This document shows positions 1 through 8,104 of a stretch of DNA of 64,000 bases, one piece after another. The notes under the pieces were generated by a model. That model saw only the letters and a list, made by a program, of their open reading frames with translations, was not told where the DNA came from and searched no databases. Position numbers and translations under genes: made by a program. How positions within the stretch are numbered: the first letter of the stretch is position 1; each line of letters begins with the position of its first letter. The DNA comes from Siccirubricoccus soli. GTDB lineage: Bacteria; Pseudomonadota; Alphaproteobacteria; Acetobacterales; Acetobacteraceae. The DNA lies in the NCBI RefSeq assembly GCF_024178315.1, contig NZ_JAMZIK010000010.1, forward strand, positions 1-64,000. Reading direction: 5' to 3'.

Positions 1-2
1 GC

Positions 3-635
3 CTGCTGACCAAGGTGCCGAACCTGATCTTCGTCCACCCCTCCACCCCGGCGCGGAACGTGGCGGAGCTGGTGGCGCTGGCCCGGGCACGGCCGGGGCA
101 GATGAACTATGGCAGCGCCGGCAGCGGCGGCTCCCCGCATATGTGCATGGAGCTGTTCAAGATGCGCACCCGCACGAACATCAACCACGTACCCTTCCGC
201 GGCGCGGGGCCGATGCTGGTGGAGGCGGTGGCGGGGCGGCTGGATTGCGGCTGCGACAACATGCCTTCGGTCATCGGCCATGTGCGGGACGGCAGGCTGC
301 GCCCCCTCGCGGTGACGGGGCGGGGCCGTGCCGCGGTGCTGCCGGAGGTGCCGAGCCTGCACGAGGCCGGGCTGACGGATTTCGAGGCGACGGCCTGGTT
401 CGGCATCCAGGCCCCGGCACGGACGCCGGCGGCGGTCGTCGCGCGGCTGGGGCAGGCGGTGGACGCGGTCACCCGCGACCCGGCCTATCGCGCTCGGCTG
501 GCCGATCTCGGCGGCGCCCCGCCCGGCCTGACCGAGGGTGACGGCACCAGCCCGGCAGCCTTCGAGGCCTTCATCACGCAGGAAATCCGCCGCTGGGCGG
601 AGGTGGTGCAGGCGTCCGGCGCGACGGTGGACTGA
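3..635 (+). CDS. Bug/TctC-type solute-binding protein, 5-prime truncated
   Basis: The window opens inside this gene; the frame is open from position 3 and 210 residues remain. The text matches the C-terminal two thirds of periplasmic Bug receptors: NYGSAGSGGSPHM, HVPFRGAGPMLVEAVAGR, LAVTGRGRAAVLPEVPSL and the closing EIRRWAEVVQASG. Such proteins bind a carboxylate or amide and deliver it to a TctAB-type permease. No permease gene is visible nearby, as is common for this expanded family. It is closely similar in layout to the genes at 5614 and 12387. The ligand is unknown. The stop codon lies at the left foot of a structured repeat that recurs at 24624. Confidence 0.9.
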   Translation: MLTKVPNLIFVHPSTPARNVAELVALARARPGQMNYGSAGSGGSPHMCMELFKMRTRTNINHVPFRGAGPMLVEAVAGRLDCGCDNMPSVIGHVRDGRLRPLAVTGRGRAAVLPEVPSLHEAGLTDFEATAWFGIQAPARTPAAVVARLGQAVDAVTRDPAYRARLADLGGAPPGLTEGDGTSPAAFEAFITQEIRRWAEVVQASGATVD

Positions 636-742
636 TACCCGGTTCGGAAAGTCCTGACTTTACGAACCAGGTATCGCGCGCAGGGTTGGTGTGGCGGCCG
701 CGCGCCCGTGGGCCGACGTCGGTCAGTATTTCACGCGGCCGG
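634..742 (+). repeat. Structured 3-prime-end element, family C, copy 1
   Basis: The element begins on the TGA stop of the binding-protein gene. Arms GATACC, GGTTCG and AAAGTC (634-653) pair with GACTTT, CGAACC and GGTATC (656-675), interrupted by two single mismatches. It continues with CGCGCAGGGTTGG and a palindrome CCGACGTCGG (713-722) and ends near GCGGCCGG. A second copy lies at 24624-24737 with compensating changes in both paired regions. Function is not known. Confidence 0.8.
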
Positions 743-825
743 TATGGTACCCGGCGCGGCAGGCGAGGCGTCCCCCGGCCGGCTGTCGCCGCGCCATCCG
801 GCCGCAACCGGCCGCCCGCCGGCCT

Positions 826-1560
826 TCAGCCGCCGCGCAGCAGCGCCGCCAGGGCGGGCGCGACCCCGCCCACCTCCCGCCCCTGCGCCGCGGCGTAGCT
901 GCCGCCCTGCGGCTTGGGCAGCTGCAGCCGCACCAGCATCTCCAGCAGGCCGACGCCGCAGGCCATGCCGTCCAGCAGCGGCACCAGGCTGTCCGGCTGC
1001 AGCTTCGGCGCCATGCCGGCCAGGGCGGCGCCGCCCAGCACCACCGCATCCGCCCCCTGCGCCACCAGCGCGCCGAGCCCGGCCCGGAGCTTCCGCGCCA
1101 CCCCGTCCGGGTCGCGCACCGCCTCCTGCGGCGTCGCCGCCACCGAGGCCAGCCCGGCCAGGCGGCTGGCGAGGCCATACTGGGCGATGCGCTCCCGGTA
1201 GGTCTCCGTGCTGCCGAAGGTCATCAGGCCGAAGCGCCCGCCGATGAGGCAGGCGGCGAAGCAGGCGGCCTCCGTCATCCCCACCACCGGGCAGGGCAGC
1301 ATCTGACGCGCGGCTTCCAGCGCCGTGTCATGGCTGACGGCCAGCAGCACGCCATCCACCCGGCCGGCATGCTCCGCCAGCAGCTCCAGCAGCGCATGGC
1401 CGGCGATGATGTTCTCGGCGCGGGTGGAGATGACGGCGGGGCCGAAGCGCGGGGTCGCCGGGATGATCTCGGTGCCCGCCGCGGCCGCGCCGCGCGCCGC
1501 CGCGGCGCAGAGTTCGGTGATCGCCTCCGTGGTGTTGGCGTTCGCCACCAGCAGCTTCAT
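826..1560 (-). CDS. Asp/Glu/hydantoin racemase-like protein lacking the usual cysteines
   Basis: The 244-residue product opens with MKLLVANANTTEAIT, the variant of the INPNT phosphate/carboxylate loop of the Asp/Glu racemase superfamily, and contains PVVGMTEAA and GGRFGLMTFGS, all in the family order. In cysteine-dependent members a Cys precedes the first D-P segment and a second stands in LGCAGM. Here the corresponding texts read LLAVSHDT and VVLGGAALAGM, so both catalytic Cys appear to be replaced. Cys residues remain in the PCPVVGMTEAACFAAC segment but not at those places. It may be a non-racemising subfamily; substrate unknown. The start at 1560 fits the family N terminus. Neighbours are a binding protein and a TauD-like oxygenase. 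Confidence 0.75.
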   Translation of the reverse strand: MKLLVANANTTEAITELCAAAARGAAAAGTEIIPATPRFGPAVISTRAENIIAGHALLELLAEHAGRVDGVLLAVSHDTALEAARQMLPCPVVGMTEAACFAACLIGGRFGLMTFGSTETYRERIAQYGLASRLAGLASVAATPQEAVRDPDGVARKLRAGLGALVAQGADAVVLGGAALAGMAPKLQPDSLVPLLDGMACGVGLLEMLVRLQLPKPQGGSYAAAQGREVGGVAPALAALLRGG

Positions 1561-1666
1561 CGTCCCGGCCCCTTCTGCGGATCTGCGCCGAGAGTGCGGC
1601 CAGGCCTTTCAGCGCGCCATGGCTGAATCGCGCTTGCCTGCTGTCGCAACCCGGACCGCCCGATGT

Positions 1667-1759
1667 CCTGCCGCGGCTTCGCCGCGGCAGGCTGTGCGAG
1701 GCTTCGGTCACCAAGCGCTTCCCGGGACCCCCGCGAAGGCGCGGAGCGACTTCGTGGGG
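1667..1759 (-). repeat. Bipartite 3-prime-end hairpin element, family B, copy 1
   Basis: Read on the minus strand this starts three bases after the TAA of the TauD-like gene: CCCCACGAAG...CTTCGCGGGG forms stem I, then a spacer ending in CCTCGCACAGCC, then CCTGCCGCGGC-gaa-GCCGCGGCAGG forms stem II. Six further copies occur in this window, all 3-prime of a gene and in the same relative orientation. Confidence 0.85.
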
Positions 1760-1762
1760 AGC

Positions 1763-2671
1763 TTACCCGCCCACCAGCCCCGGCGGGGTGGCGACGCCGC
1801 CGCGAGGGGCACCGGCCGCGGTCTCGCCGAAGACCGCGCGGAAACTCTCCGGCAGAGCACGGCTGCCGGGCAAGGCCAGCCACAGGCGGAGCAGTTGCCG
1901 CACTGCCTCCTCCGGCGGCGGCGCCTCCCCCGCCGCCACCCGCTTCCAGACCAGATGCGGGTTGTGCAGCAGCAGGTCGCCCGCATGCAGCGGGATGGTC
2001 AGCGCCTGGCCCGGCGCGGCCGCCGCATCGTCCAGCGCCGCCAGGGCGGCGAGCTGGGCCGGCTCCAGCGCCGTCTCCAGCATCGACTCCCGGTCGTAGC
2101 GGCCGACGAAAGCGCCGCTCGCCGTGCTGAACACCGGCAGGGGCAACGGCGCCTCCGCCCCCAGATGCGGGAAGGGCTGGTGCAGCGTGGCCAGCGCGGC
2201 GCGATCCGATTTCATCAGCGCATTGTGCAGGGCGGGGGCGGAGACCAGCGTCACCTCCCCACCCTCCCGCGCCTGCTGCAGGCAGAGCAGCGCCACGGCA
2301 TCGGCCGGGTCCGCATGGAAGCGCGCCGGCCCGCCCGACGCCGCGCCCGGCCCGGCCAGCATGCCGACCAGCCGCCCGGTGGCATCCTGCGGCAAGGGGG
2401 TGCCGAGGCCCTGGCCGAGCGCCAGCAGCGCCGCCTCCGGCGCGGCCAGCTTCTCGAGCGGCAGGCCGCGCAGCAGCACGAAGCCGCGGCCATGCTCCAG
2501 CCGCTCCGCCACGGGGCCCAGCAGCGGGGCCAGCCTGGCGGCAGGGTCCGGCTCGGCCAGGGCGGCGGCCAGCTCGGCACCGACCGGCAGCATCCAGTCG
2601 GCAGGGGTCAAGTCAGCGCCGCTCCAGACGGAGAGGCCGGCCTGGGGGATAAGCCGGGGGGGTGGGGTCAT
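1763..2671 (-). CDS. TauD/TfdA-like Fe(II)/2-oxoglutarate oxygenase family protein
   Basis: The 302-residue product shows the layout of TauD/TfdA oxygenases: RGFVLLRGLPLEK near residue 63, the HxD iron-binding motif in RFHADPAD (H119, D121), and a C-terminal segment GDLLLHNPHLVWKRV. In the family the distal iron ligand normally stands in an NxxxxHxR context. Here the equivalent text has Trp near that position and His residues at 236 and 239, so the distal ligand is either shifted or lost. Arg 262 in LLRLWLALPGS would fit the 2-oxoglutarate contact. The start at 2671 is chosen because homology begins just after it. Substrate unknown. Confidence 0.75.
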   Translation of the reverse strand: MTPPPRLIPQAGLSVWSGADLTPADWMLPVGAELAAALAEPDPAARLAPLLGPVAERLEHGRGFVLLRGLPLEKLAAPEAALLALGQGLGTPLPQDATGRLVGMLAGPGAASGGPARFHADPADAVALLCLQQAREGGEVTLVSAPALHNALMKSDRAALATLHQPFPHLGAEAPLPLPVFSTASGAFVGRYDRESMLETALEPAQLAALAALDDAAAAPGQALTIPLHAGDLLLHNPHLVWKRVAAGEAPPPEEAVRQLLRLWLALPGSRALPESFRAVFGETAAGAPRGGVATPPGLVGG

Positions 2672-2810
2672 GCGCCGAAGGTAGCAGGCTCGCCCCCCCT
2701 TCCGCACCTTGCCTCTCCATGCCTGCCCCGCAGCGGGGGGTTGTGGCGGCGCGGCGAAGCGGCAAACCTGCGCCGCCCGCCCTTCCCTGGCGGCCACGGA
2801 GACCGATGCG

Positions 2811-3944
2811 ATGGATGCCCCCGTTCTCGACCTGCCCTTCGACGCCGCGGCGATGATCCCCGGCCTGAAACGCTGGGTGGAGTGCGAGAGCCCGACCTTC
2901 GATGCCGCCGCGGTCGGCCGGATGATGGACATCGCCGCGCGGGATCTGGCCCTGCTCGGCGCGCGGATCGAGGTGATCCCCGGCCGCATGGGCTACGGCC
3001 CCTGTCTGCGCGCCACTTTCGCCCACCCCAAGGCCAGCGAGCCGGGCGTGCTGGTGATGGGCCACATGGACACCGTGCACCCGATCGGCACGCTGGAGCC
3101 CCTGCCCTTCCGGCAGGAGGGCAACCGGCTCTACGGCCCCGGCGTCTACGACATGAAGGGCGGCAATTACATCGCCGTGGAGGCCATCCGGCAGCTGCTG
3201 AAGGCCGGCATCCCCACCAGCCGGCCGGTGACGGTGCTGTTCACCTCGGATGAGGAGATCGGCAGCCCCTCCACCCGCGACCTGATCGAGGCGGAGGCGG
3301 CGCGCCATGCCGTGGTGCTGGTGCCGGAGCCGGCGCGGCCGGATGGCGGGGTGGTGACGGGGCGCTACGCCATCGCCCGCTTCAACCTGCGCACCACCGG
3401 CCGCCCCAGCCATGCCGGCGCCCGCCTGGCCGATGGCCGCAGCGCGATCCGCGAGATGTGCCGCCAGGTGGTGGCCATCGAGGCGATGACGACGGAGGAC
3501 GTGACCTATTCCGTCGGCGTCATCCATGGCGGGCAATGGGTGAATTGCGTCGCCACTTATTGCGATGCGGAGAGCCTTTCCATGGCCAAGCGCCAGGAGG
3601 ACCTGGATGCGGCGGTGGAGAAGATGCTCTCCCTCCGCCCTACCGGGAACGATGTGCAGCTCACGGTGACGCGCGGCGTGACGCGGCCGGTCTGGGAGCC
3701 GGATGCGAAGGGGATGGCGCTGTACGAGACGGCGCGCGGCATCGCCCGCAAGATCGGCTTCGACATCAACCACCAGAGCGCGGGCGGCGGCTCGGACGGG
3801 AATTTCACCGGGGCGATGGGAATCACCACGCTCGACGGCCTCGGCGTGCAGGGTGCCGGCGGGCATACGCTGGAGGAGCATCTGGTGATCGACAGCCTGG
3901 TGCCGCGGGCGAAGCTGTTGGCCGGGCTGCTGCAGGTCGTCTGA
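2811..3944 (+). CDS. M20 family metallopeptidase (glutamate carboxypeptidase-like)
   Basis: The 377-residue product is a two-zinc exopeptidase or amidohydrolase of the ArgE/DapE/carboxypeptidase G2 group. Visible metal-site motifs are MGHMDTVHP, YDMKGGN, TSDEEIGSP with the catalytic Glu, and the C-terminal GGHTLEEH. A dimerisation-domain motif RPSHAGARLADGRSAI sits mid-protein. GGAG at 2799-2802 lies eight bases ahead of the ATG at 2811, which decides the start over longer in-frame readings. No signal peptide is evident, so it is probably cytoplasmic. Its position among solitary binding proteins suggests use of peptides or N-acyl amino acids, but the substrate is not shown by the sequence. 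Confidence 0.92.
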   Translation: MDAPVLDLPFDAAAMIPGLKRWVECESPTFDAAAVGRMMDIAARDLALLGARIEVIPGRMGYGPCLRATFAHPKASEPGVLVMGHMDTVHPIGTLEPLPFRQEGNRLYGPGVYDMKGGNYIAVEAIRQLLKAGIPTSRPVTVLFTSDEEIGSPSTRDLIEAEAARHAVVLVPEPARPDGGVVTGRYAIARFNLRTTGRPSHAGARLADGRSAIREMCRQVVAIEAMTTEDVTYSVGVIHGGQWVNCVATYCDAESLSMAKRQEDLDAAVEKMLSLRPTGNDVQLTVTRGVTRPVWEPDAKGMALYETARGIARKIGFDINHQSAGGGSDGNFTGAMGITTLDGLGVQGAGGHTLEEHLVIDSLVPRAKLLAGLLQVV

Positions 3945-3957
3945 TCGGGGCGAAGAA

Positions 3958-4155
3958 TGGGGGCTCCGCCCCCATGCCCCGGGCAGGGGGCGGAGCCCCC
4001 CGTTGGCGGCAGTGCCGCCAACCCCCGGCAGGGTTAAAGCTTCCCCCGGCCCCCGCCCTCAGTCGGCAGGTTGAACCGTCGGGTCTGAAACTCGGACCGG
4101 GGTCCGGGGAGGAGCATCCTCCCCGGTGGGGGCTCGGGGGCAACGCCCCTGATCT
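3958..4155. repeat. Modular hairpin repeat, family A, in a convergent gap
   Basis: The gap between two convergent genes is filled with GC-rich hairpins: TGGGGGC-tcc-GCCCCCA, TTGGCGG-cagtg-CCGCCAA, and CCGGGGAGGA-gca-TCCTCCCCGG, with the core AGTCGGCAGGTTGAACCGTCG at about 4060. Related modules occur near 8727, 17707, 20430, 28732, 58600 and 60068. They could act as bidirectional terminators, though no long T run follows. Confidence 0.65.
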
Positions 4156-4164
4156 TTTTCCTTG

Positions 4165-5178
4165 CTACTCCGCGGTCTTGCCCTCGTTCCCGTCCCGCCA
4201 GGCGATCAGCCGGCGCAGGCCTTCCCGCATATCCACCTCCGGCTTCCAGCCAATGGCGTTGAAGGCTTCCTCATGCGCGATGCGGAAGGCGCCGCCGCTG
4301 GTCAGCCGCACCTTGCCGTCATTGCCGACGAATTCCGGCTCGGGCCCGCCGCCCGCCAGCTCCGTCACCAGCTTCACCAGCTCCAGCGTGGTGATCGGCG
4401 CGACGCCGGAGGCGTTCACTGCCACATCGGTCGCATCCGCCTCGAAGGCCATGCGGTTGGCCCGCGCCAGGTCGCCGACATAGACGAAGTGCTTGGTCTC
4501 GGACCCGTCGCCGAAGACCTGCGGCGCCTCGCCGCGGCGCACCCTGTCGATGGTCTCGATGATGTAGAGCGCGTTGGCGGCGCGGTAGTGCTGGCGCTCG
4601 CCATACACCGTCGAATAGCGCAGCACGACATAGTCCTGGCCATGCTTACGGTAGGCGTCGCGGCAGAGCTGCTCGCCGATGATCTTGCTGGCGCCGTAGA
4701 GGATGGCGGCCGGCGGCGCGCCCACCGAATGGAAGGGCGTGCTCTCCACCAGCTCGCCCGAGACGCCGGGGCCATAGCCATAGACGGCGTTGGAGGAGGC
4801 GAAGACGACCTTCCTCACCTTGTTGGCGCGGCAGGCCTCCAGCGCGTTCTGCACGCCGCGGATGTTCACATCCAGCCCGCCCCAGGGGTCGCGGTCCATC
4901 GACAGCGTCATGAAGGCGGCGAGCTGCAGCACGCCGGCGGCGCCCTCCGTCACGCGCAGCAGGTCCGCCATGCGCATGACGTCGCCACGCACCAGCTTGA
5001 GGCGCGGATGGTCCTTCACATGGGCGATGGCGGCTTCCGAGCCGAAGGCGAAATTGTCGAACAGCACCACCTCGGCCGCGCCGTGATCGAGCAATTCGCC
5101 GGCGGTGGCGGAGCCGACGAGGCTGGCGCCGCCGATGATGACGAAGCGGTTGCCGGCGATGGGCACCGAAGCGGGCAT
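4165..5178 (-). CDS. NAD-dependent epimerase/dehydratase (extended SDR)
   Basis: The 337-residue product is an extended short-chain dehydrogenase. The N-terminal nucleotide loop reads VIIGGASLVGSATAGELL (residues 13-30), the catalytic Ser region is FASSNAVYGYG (128-129) and the Tyr/Lys pair is YGASK (Y161, K165). STVYGERQHYRAANALYIIE and HFVYVGDLARAN match UDP-sugar epimerases. The start at 5178 has GGGGAGAG just upstream. The likely role is epimerisation or dehydration of a nucleotide sugar, but no sugar cluster adjoins it, so the substrate stays open. It runs convergently with the M20 gene across a hairpin-rich gap. Confidence 0.88.
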   Translation of the reverse strand: MPASVPIAGNRFVIIGGASLVGSATAGELLDHGAAEVVLFDNFAFGSEAAIAHVKDHPRLKLVRGDVMRMADLLRVTEGAAGVLQLAAFMTLSMDRDPWGGLDVNIRGVQNALEACRANKVRKVVFASSNAVYGYGPGVSGELVESTPFHSVGAPPAAILYGASKIIGEQLCRDAYRKHGQDYVVLRYSTVYGERQHYRAANALYIIETIDRVRRGEAPQVFGDGSETKHFVYVGDLARANRMAFEADATDVAVNASGVAPITTLELVKLVTELAGGGPEPEFVGNDGKVRLTSGGAFRIAHEEAFNAIGWKPEVDMREGLRRLIAWRDGNEGKTAE

Positions 5179-5613
5179 GTTTCTCTCCCCTAGGGAATCG
5201 CGGCGGCATCCAAGCGCGGACCGGGCGCGGGGGAAAGGGGGCGGGTGGGCAAGAATGCTCCACAAGGCCGCCGCGTGGCGTCGTGCTCCCTGGATTCGCG
5301 GATTCCCCGGACCTGGCGCGCCTGCCGCAGCCAGGCCGCAAGGGACAGCGGGCGGCCGCAGGCTTGGCGGGTGCGCCGATCCATCGGCGGCGCCATCTCC
5401 CGCGCCACATGCACCGGCTGGTCTCCATCCCGCCGGACATGCCAAGCGAGGTCGAGGCGGCCTCCCTCCACCGGCAGGGGTGGCAGCTCATTACACCGTC
5501 CGATTGGCTCCCCTCCCAAGGTTGTGCCTGCTTGCCGGCGGGTGCATGTAGCGCCCCTGCGCGCCGGGATGGCCCCGCCTTGCCGCCCGGCGCGCCGGAA
5601 GGAAGGTCCCCCC
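5179..5613. other. Intergenic region without recognised gene
   Basis: These 435 bases separate two divergent genes. I see no convincing coding sequence, RNA gene or strong promoter here. It must hold the promoters of the epimerase (minus) and the Bug-type protein (plus); the last bases carry GGAAGG as the ribosome site of the latter. Confidence 0.5.
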
Positions 5614-6588
5614 ATGAAAAGCGTGACCCGTCGCGCCGCCCTTGGCGGTGCCGGCAGCCTGTTGCTCGCCCCCCGCCTCTCCGCCCAGCCGGCCTGGCCC
5701 AGCCGGCCGGTGCGCATCATCGTGCCCTTCAGCGCCGCCGGCACCACGGATATCGTCGCCCGGCTGCTGGTGGAGCCGCTGACGGCCCGGCTCGGCCAGT
5801 CCGTGGTGGTGGAGAATCGGCCCGGCGCCGGCGGCAACATCGGCGCCGATGCCGTGGCCAAGGCCACCGACAACCACACCCTGCTGATGACGACGATCGG
5901 CACGGCGGCGATCAATTACGGCCTCTACCGCACCACCATGCCCTACAAGCCGGAGGATCTGGCGGCGGTCTCCAACATCGCCGGGGTGCCGAACGTGATC
6001 ATCGCCGCGCCGAACCTGCCGGTGAAGACGCTGGCGGAAGCGGTGGCGCTGGCGAAGCGGCGCAGCGGCGGCCTGACCATCGCCTCCTCCGGCAACGGCA
6101 CCTCCCTGCACCTGACCGGTGAGCTGCTGAAGCAGGTGGCGGGGATCGAGCTGGTGCACGTGCCCTTCCGCGGTTCGGGCCCGATGCTGACGGAGGTGAT
6201 CGCCAGCCGGGTGGACCTGGCGGTGGACAACCTGCCGAGCTCGCTGGGCCATATCCGCGACAACCGGGTGAAGGCCCTGACGGTGACGACGCCGCAGCGC
6301 AGCCCGGCGGTGCCGGAGGTGCCGACGACGGCGGAGGCCGGCTACCCGGCGCTGGACGCCACCGCTTGGTTCGGCATCCAGGCCCCCTCCCGCATGCCGA
6401 AGGAGATCGTTGCCCGGCTGTCGCAGGAGCTGCAGGCGATCGTGAAGGAGCCGGCGATGCGGGCGAAGATCGCCGAGCAGGGCGCGGTGCCGATCGGCGA
6501 CACGCCGGAGCAGTTCCAGGCCTTCATCGACAGCGAGATCGCCAGATGGGGCGAGGTGATCCGGAAGGCGAATATCAGCCTGGAGTAG
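5614..6588 (+). CDS. Bug/TctC-type tripartite tricarboxylate transporter binding protein
   Basis: The 324-residue product is a complete periplasmic Bug receptor. MKSVTRRAALGGAGSLLLAP has a twin-arginine-like start (VTRRAAL) followed by a hydrophobic segment and SAQPAW cleavage region. Family landmarks follow: PSRPVRIIVPFSAAGTTDIV, VVENRPGAGGNIGADAVAKA, HVPFRGSGPMLTEVIASR, and EIARWGEVIRKANI at the end. GGAAGG precedes the ATG at 5614. No TctA/TctB genes are adjacent, so the partner permease is encoded elsewhere or absent. The ligand is unknown. A family-B hairpin element begins two bases after the stop. Confidence 0.95.
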   Translation: MKSVTRRAALGGAGSLLLAPRLSAQPAWPSRPVRIIVPFSAAGTTDIVARLLVEPLTARLGQSVVVENRPGAGGNIGADAVAKATDNHTLLMTTIGTAAINYGLYRTTMPYKPEDLAAVSNIAGVPNVIIAAPNLPVKTLAEAVALAKRRSGGLTIASSGNGTSLHLTGELLKQVAGIELVHVPFRGSGPMLTEVIASRVDLAVDNLPSSLGHIRDNRVKALTVTTPQRSPAVPEVPTTAEAGYPALDATAWFGIQAPSRMPKEIVARLSQELQAIVKEPAMRAKIAEQGAVPIGDTPEQFQAFIDSEIARWGEVIRKANISLE

Positions 6589-6590
6589 AT

Positions 6591-6682
6591 CCCCACGAAG
6601 CCGCTGCGTGGCTCCGCGGGGGCCCCGGGACGCCTGGGCATTCAGGGCCTCGCACAGCCTTCCGCGGCGAAGCCGCGGAAGG
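6591..6682 (+). repeat. Bipartite 3-prime-end hairpin element, family B, copy 2
   Basis: Two bases after the TAG of the Bug-type gene, CCCCACGAAGCC-gctgcgt-GGCTCCGCGGGG forms stem I. After a spacer containing GGGCCTCGCACAGC, stem II is CCTTCCGCGGC-gaa-GCCGCGGAAGG. Compared with other copies the stem bases differ in pairs. Confidence 0.85.
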
Positions 6683-6725
6683 GCAACGGGCGGCGCGGGT
6701 TGCCGCAGCGGCGCCGAAGACGGGG

Positions 6726-6956
6726 TCAGCCCGCCTTCCCGGCCCCCGTCTCCTCCTCCTCGGCCATCGCCAGCAGCTCCGCCGTGCTCAGCAGCAGCAC
6801 CCGGCGGGCGTCGAGGAGCTGCGGCGCCTGGTGCTGCAGCGTCTCCCAGCGCGCCTCCACCGCGTCCAGCGCGGCATCCAGGTTGGGGAATTCCTCCTGC
6901 TCCGGCGCCGGGCGCCCGGCGCGCCAGCGCAGATAGACCGGACCTTGTTGCGCCAT
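6726..6956 (-). CDS. Small hypothetical protein, 76 aa
   Basis: A short frame begins MAQQGPVYLRWRAGRPAPEQ and contains an Ala/Glu-rich helical stretch (FPNLDAALDAVEARWETLQ) and an acidic tail. CGGAGGAGGG lies about six bases upstream of the ATG at 6956, a good ribosome site, which is the main reason to accept it. I do not recognise a family. It is divergent from the hypothetical gene at 7091. Confidence 0.55.
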   Translation of the reverse strand: MAQQGPVYLRWRAGRPAPEQEEFPNLDAALDAVEARWETLQHQAPQLLDARRVLLLSTAELLAMAEEEETGAGKAG

Positions 6957-7090
6957 GCGTGACCCTCCTCCGATCCTTCCTTTGCGTTATGGCGGCACCG
7001 GCTGACAAGCCGCCCGCACGACCCCAGATGAGGCGGGGCCGCCGGGGCGCGCGCCGGCCGGCCAGCCATCTCAGCCAGGGGGAGGGCGAT

Positions 7091-7516
7091 ATGCGCTACA
7101 TCTGCGACGCGCCAGGGGGACTGAGCTGGTTCCGCCTGGAAACCGAGGCCGAAGCGGCCCAGGAATCGCTGCTGATGCGCCATGCGGTGGAGAAGCACTA
7201 CCGCCGGGCGCGGGAGGATGCGGCGCAGGGATTCGACCCCTCCGGCATCCCCTTCATCGAGCAGGATATCCGCCGCGCCACGCATATCGAGCGGACCATG
7301 CCGGTTTTCCTGACGCTGCGCGACGCCGAGGGAAAGCCGCTGGTGACGGCCATGCTGCCGCCGCCGAGGCAGGGGCTGCAGGGGTTCCGGCCCATCGTCG
7401 TCGGCGCGGGGAACAGCGACCCCTTCCCGGATTACGGGGAGGCGATCGCGGCGCTGGCGCGGCATCTGCGCCTGACCCTGGACCCGGTGCTCTGCTACCC
7501 CTACCGCAGGGGCTGA
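7091..7516 (+). CDS. Hypothetical protein, 141 aa
   Basis: The frame opens MRYICDAPGGLSWFRLETEA after GGGGGAGGGCGAT, a strong ribosome site. It is soluble, without signal peptide or membrane segment. The text has ordinary mixed composition (PSGIPFIEQDIRRATHIER, YGEAIAALARHLRLTLDPVL) and codon use like its neighbours, so it looks like a real gene. I recognise no domain or catalytic motif. A diverged family-B hairpin element follows its stop. Confidence 0.7.
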   Translation: MRYICDAPGGLSWFRLETEAEAAQESLLMRHAVEKHYRRAREDAAQGFDPSGIPFIEQDIRRATHIERTMPVFLTLRDAEGKPLVTAMLPPPRQGLQGFRPIVVGAGNSDPFPDYGEAIAALARHLRLTLDPVLCYPYRRG

Positions 7517-7518
7517 GA

Positions 7519-7614
7519 GCGCAGTGCAGGACCGTTGCGCCGCCTTGCGGCGGCCCTGGAGGCGCTGCATTCCCGGGGCCTCGCACGGCCTCCGCGGCCA
7601 AGCCACGGAAGGGC
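7519..7614 (+). repeat. Bipartite 3-prime-end hairpin element, family B, copy 3 (diverged)
   Basis: Directly 3-prime of the hypothetical gene. Stem I is a different sequence (CAGGACCGTTGCGCCGCC-tt-GCGGCG...CCCTG), but the right half keeps GGGGCCTCGCACGGCC followed by stem II (TCCGCGGC-caa-GCCACGGA) and GGGCACCGGG. It is the least regular of the seven copies. Confidence 0.65.
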
Positions 7615-7654
7615 ACCGGGTGGCAGCCTGTTCCGGCAGGCGCACCAAGCCGGG

Positions 7655-8104
7655 TCAGCCGGATTGCCGCGCCGGCGGGATACGCTCGAAGGCCAGGACC
7701 TTGGCGATGAAGGGCTCCGGCAGCGGGGTCGGCCGGCGGGCGTCGCGCGTCGCATTCACATAGGTCAGGCGGCCGGCGACCAGCAGGGCACCGTCCCGGA
7801 AGCAGCCCATGCGGAAGCGGAAGCTGGTGCGGCCGAGATGCTCGATGCGCGCGGCGATCAGCAGCTCATCGTCATGGCCCGCCGGGGCGTGGAAATCCAG
7901 CGTGGCGTTCACCGCGAAGATATCGGTGCCGTGGCCGGCGAAGCCCGCGGCGCCGCGCCAGCCCAGGGCGCGCAGATATTCGGTGAGGCCGATATCGAAA
8001 TACATCAGGTAGTTGGCGTTGAAGACGATCCGCTGCGGGTCCAGCTCCGCCCAGCGGACGCGCAGCGGGTGGGCGAAGGCGAAATCCTCGAGCGTCTCAG
8101 CCAT
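7655..8104 (-). CDS. Acyl-CoA thioesterase, hot-dog fold (4HBT/YbgC-like)
   Basis: The 149-residue product matches the YbgC/4HBT group: an N-terminal RVRWAELDPQRIVFNANYLMYFD segment places the catalytic-type Asp and the conserved Tyr, followed by the long hot-dog helix and HDDELLIAARIEHLGRTSFRF. It would hydrolyse an acyl-CoA thioester in the cytoplasm. Its ATG overlaps the end of the upstream HD gene (ATGGCTGA), so the two are probably translated together. The true acyl chain is unknown. Confidence 0.85.
   Translation of the reverse strand: MAETLEDFAFAHPLRVRWAELDPQRIVFNANYLMYFDIGLTEYLRALGWRGAAGFAGHGTDIFAVNATLDFHAPAGHDDELLIAARIEHLGRTSFRFRMGCFRDGALLVAGRLTYVNATRDARRPTPLPEPFIAKVLAFERIPPARQSG

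Noticed and set aside
5179-5613. Possible short genes in the 435-base gap
   Set aside because: Short frames here have no ribosome site and no protein-like composition.
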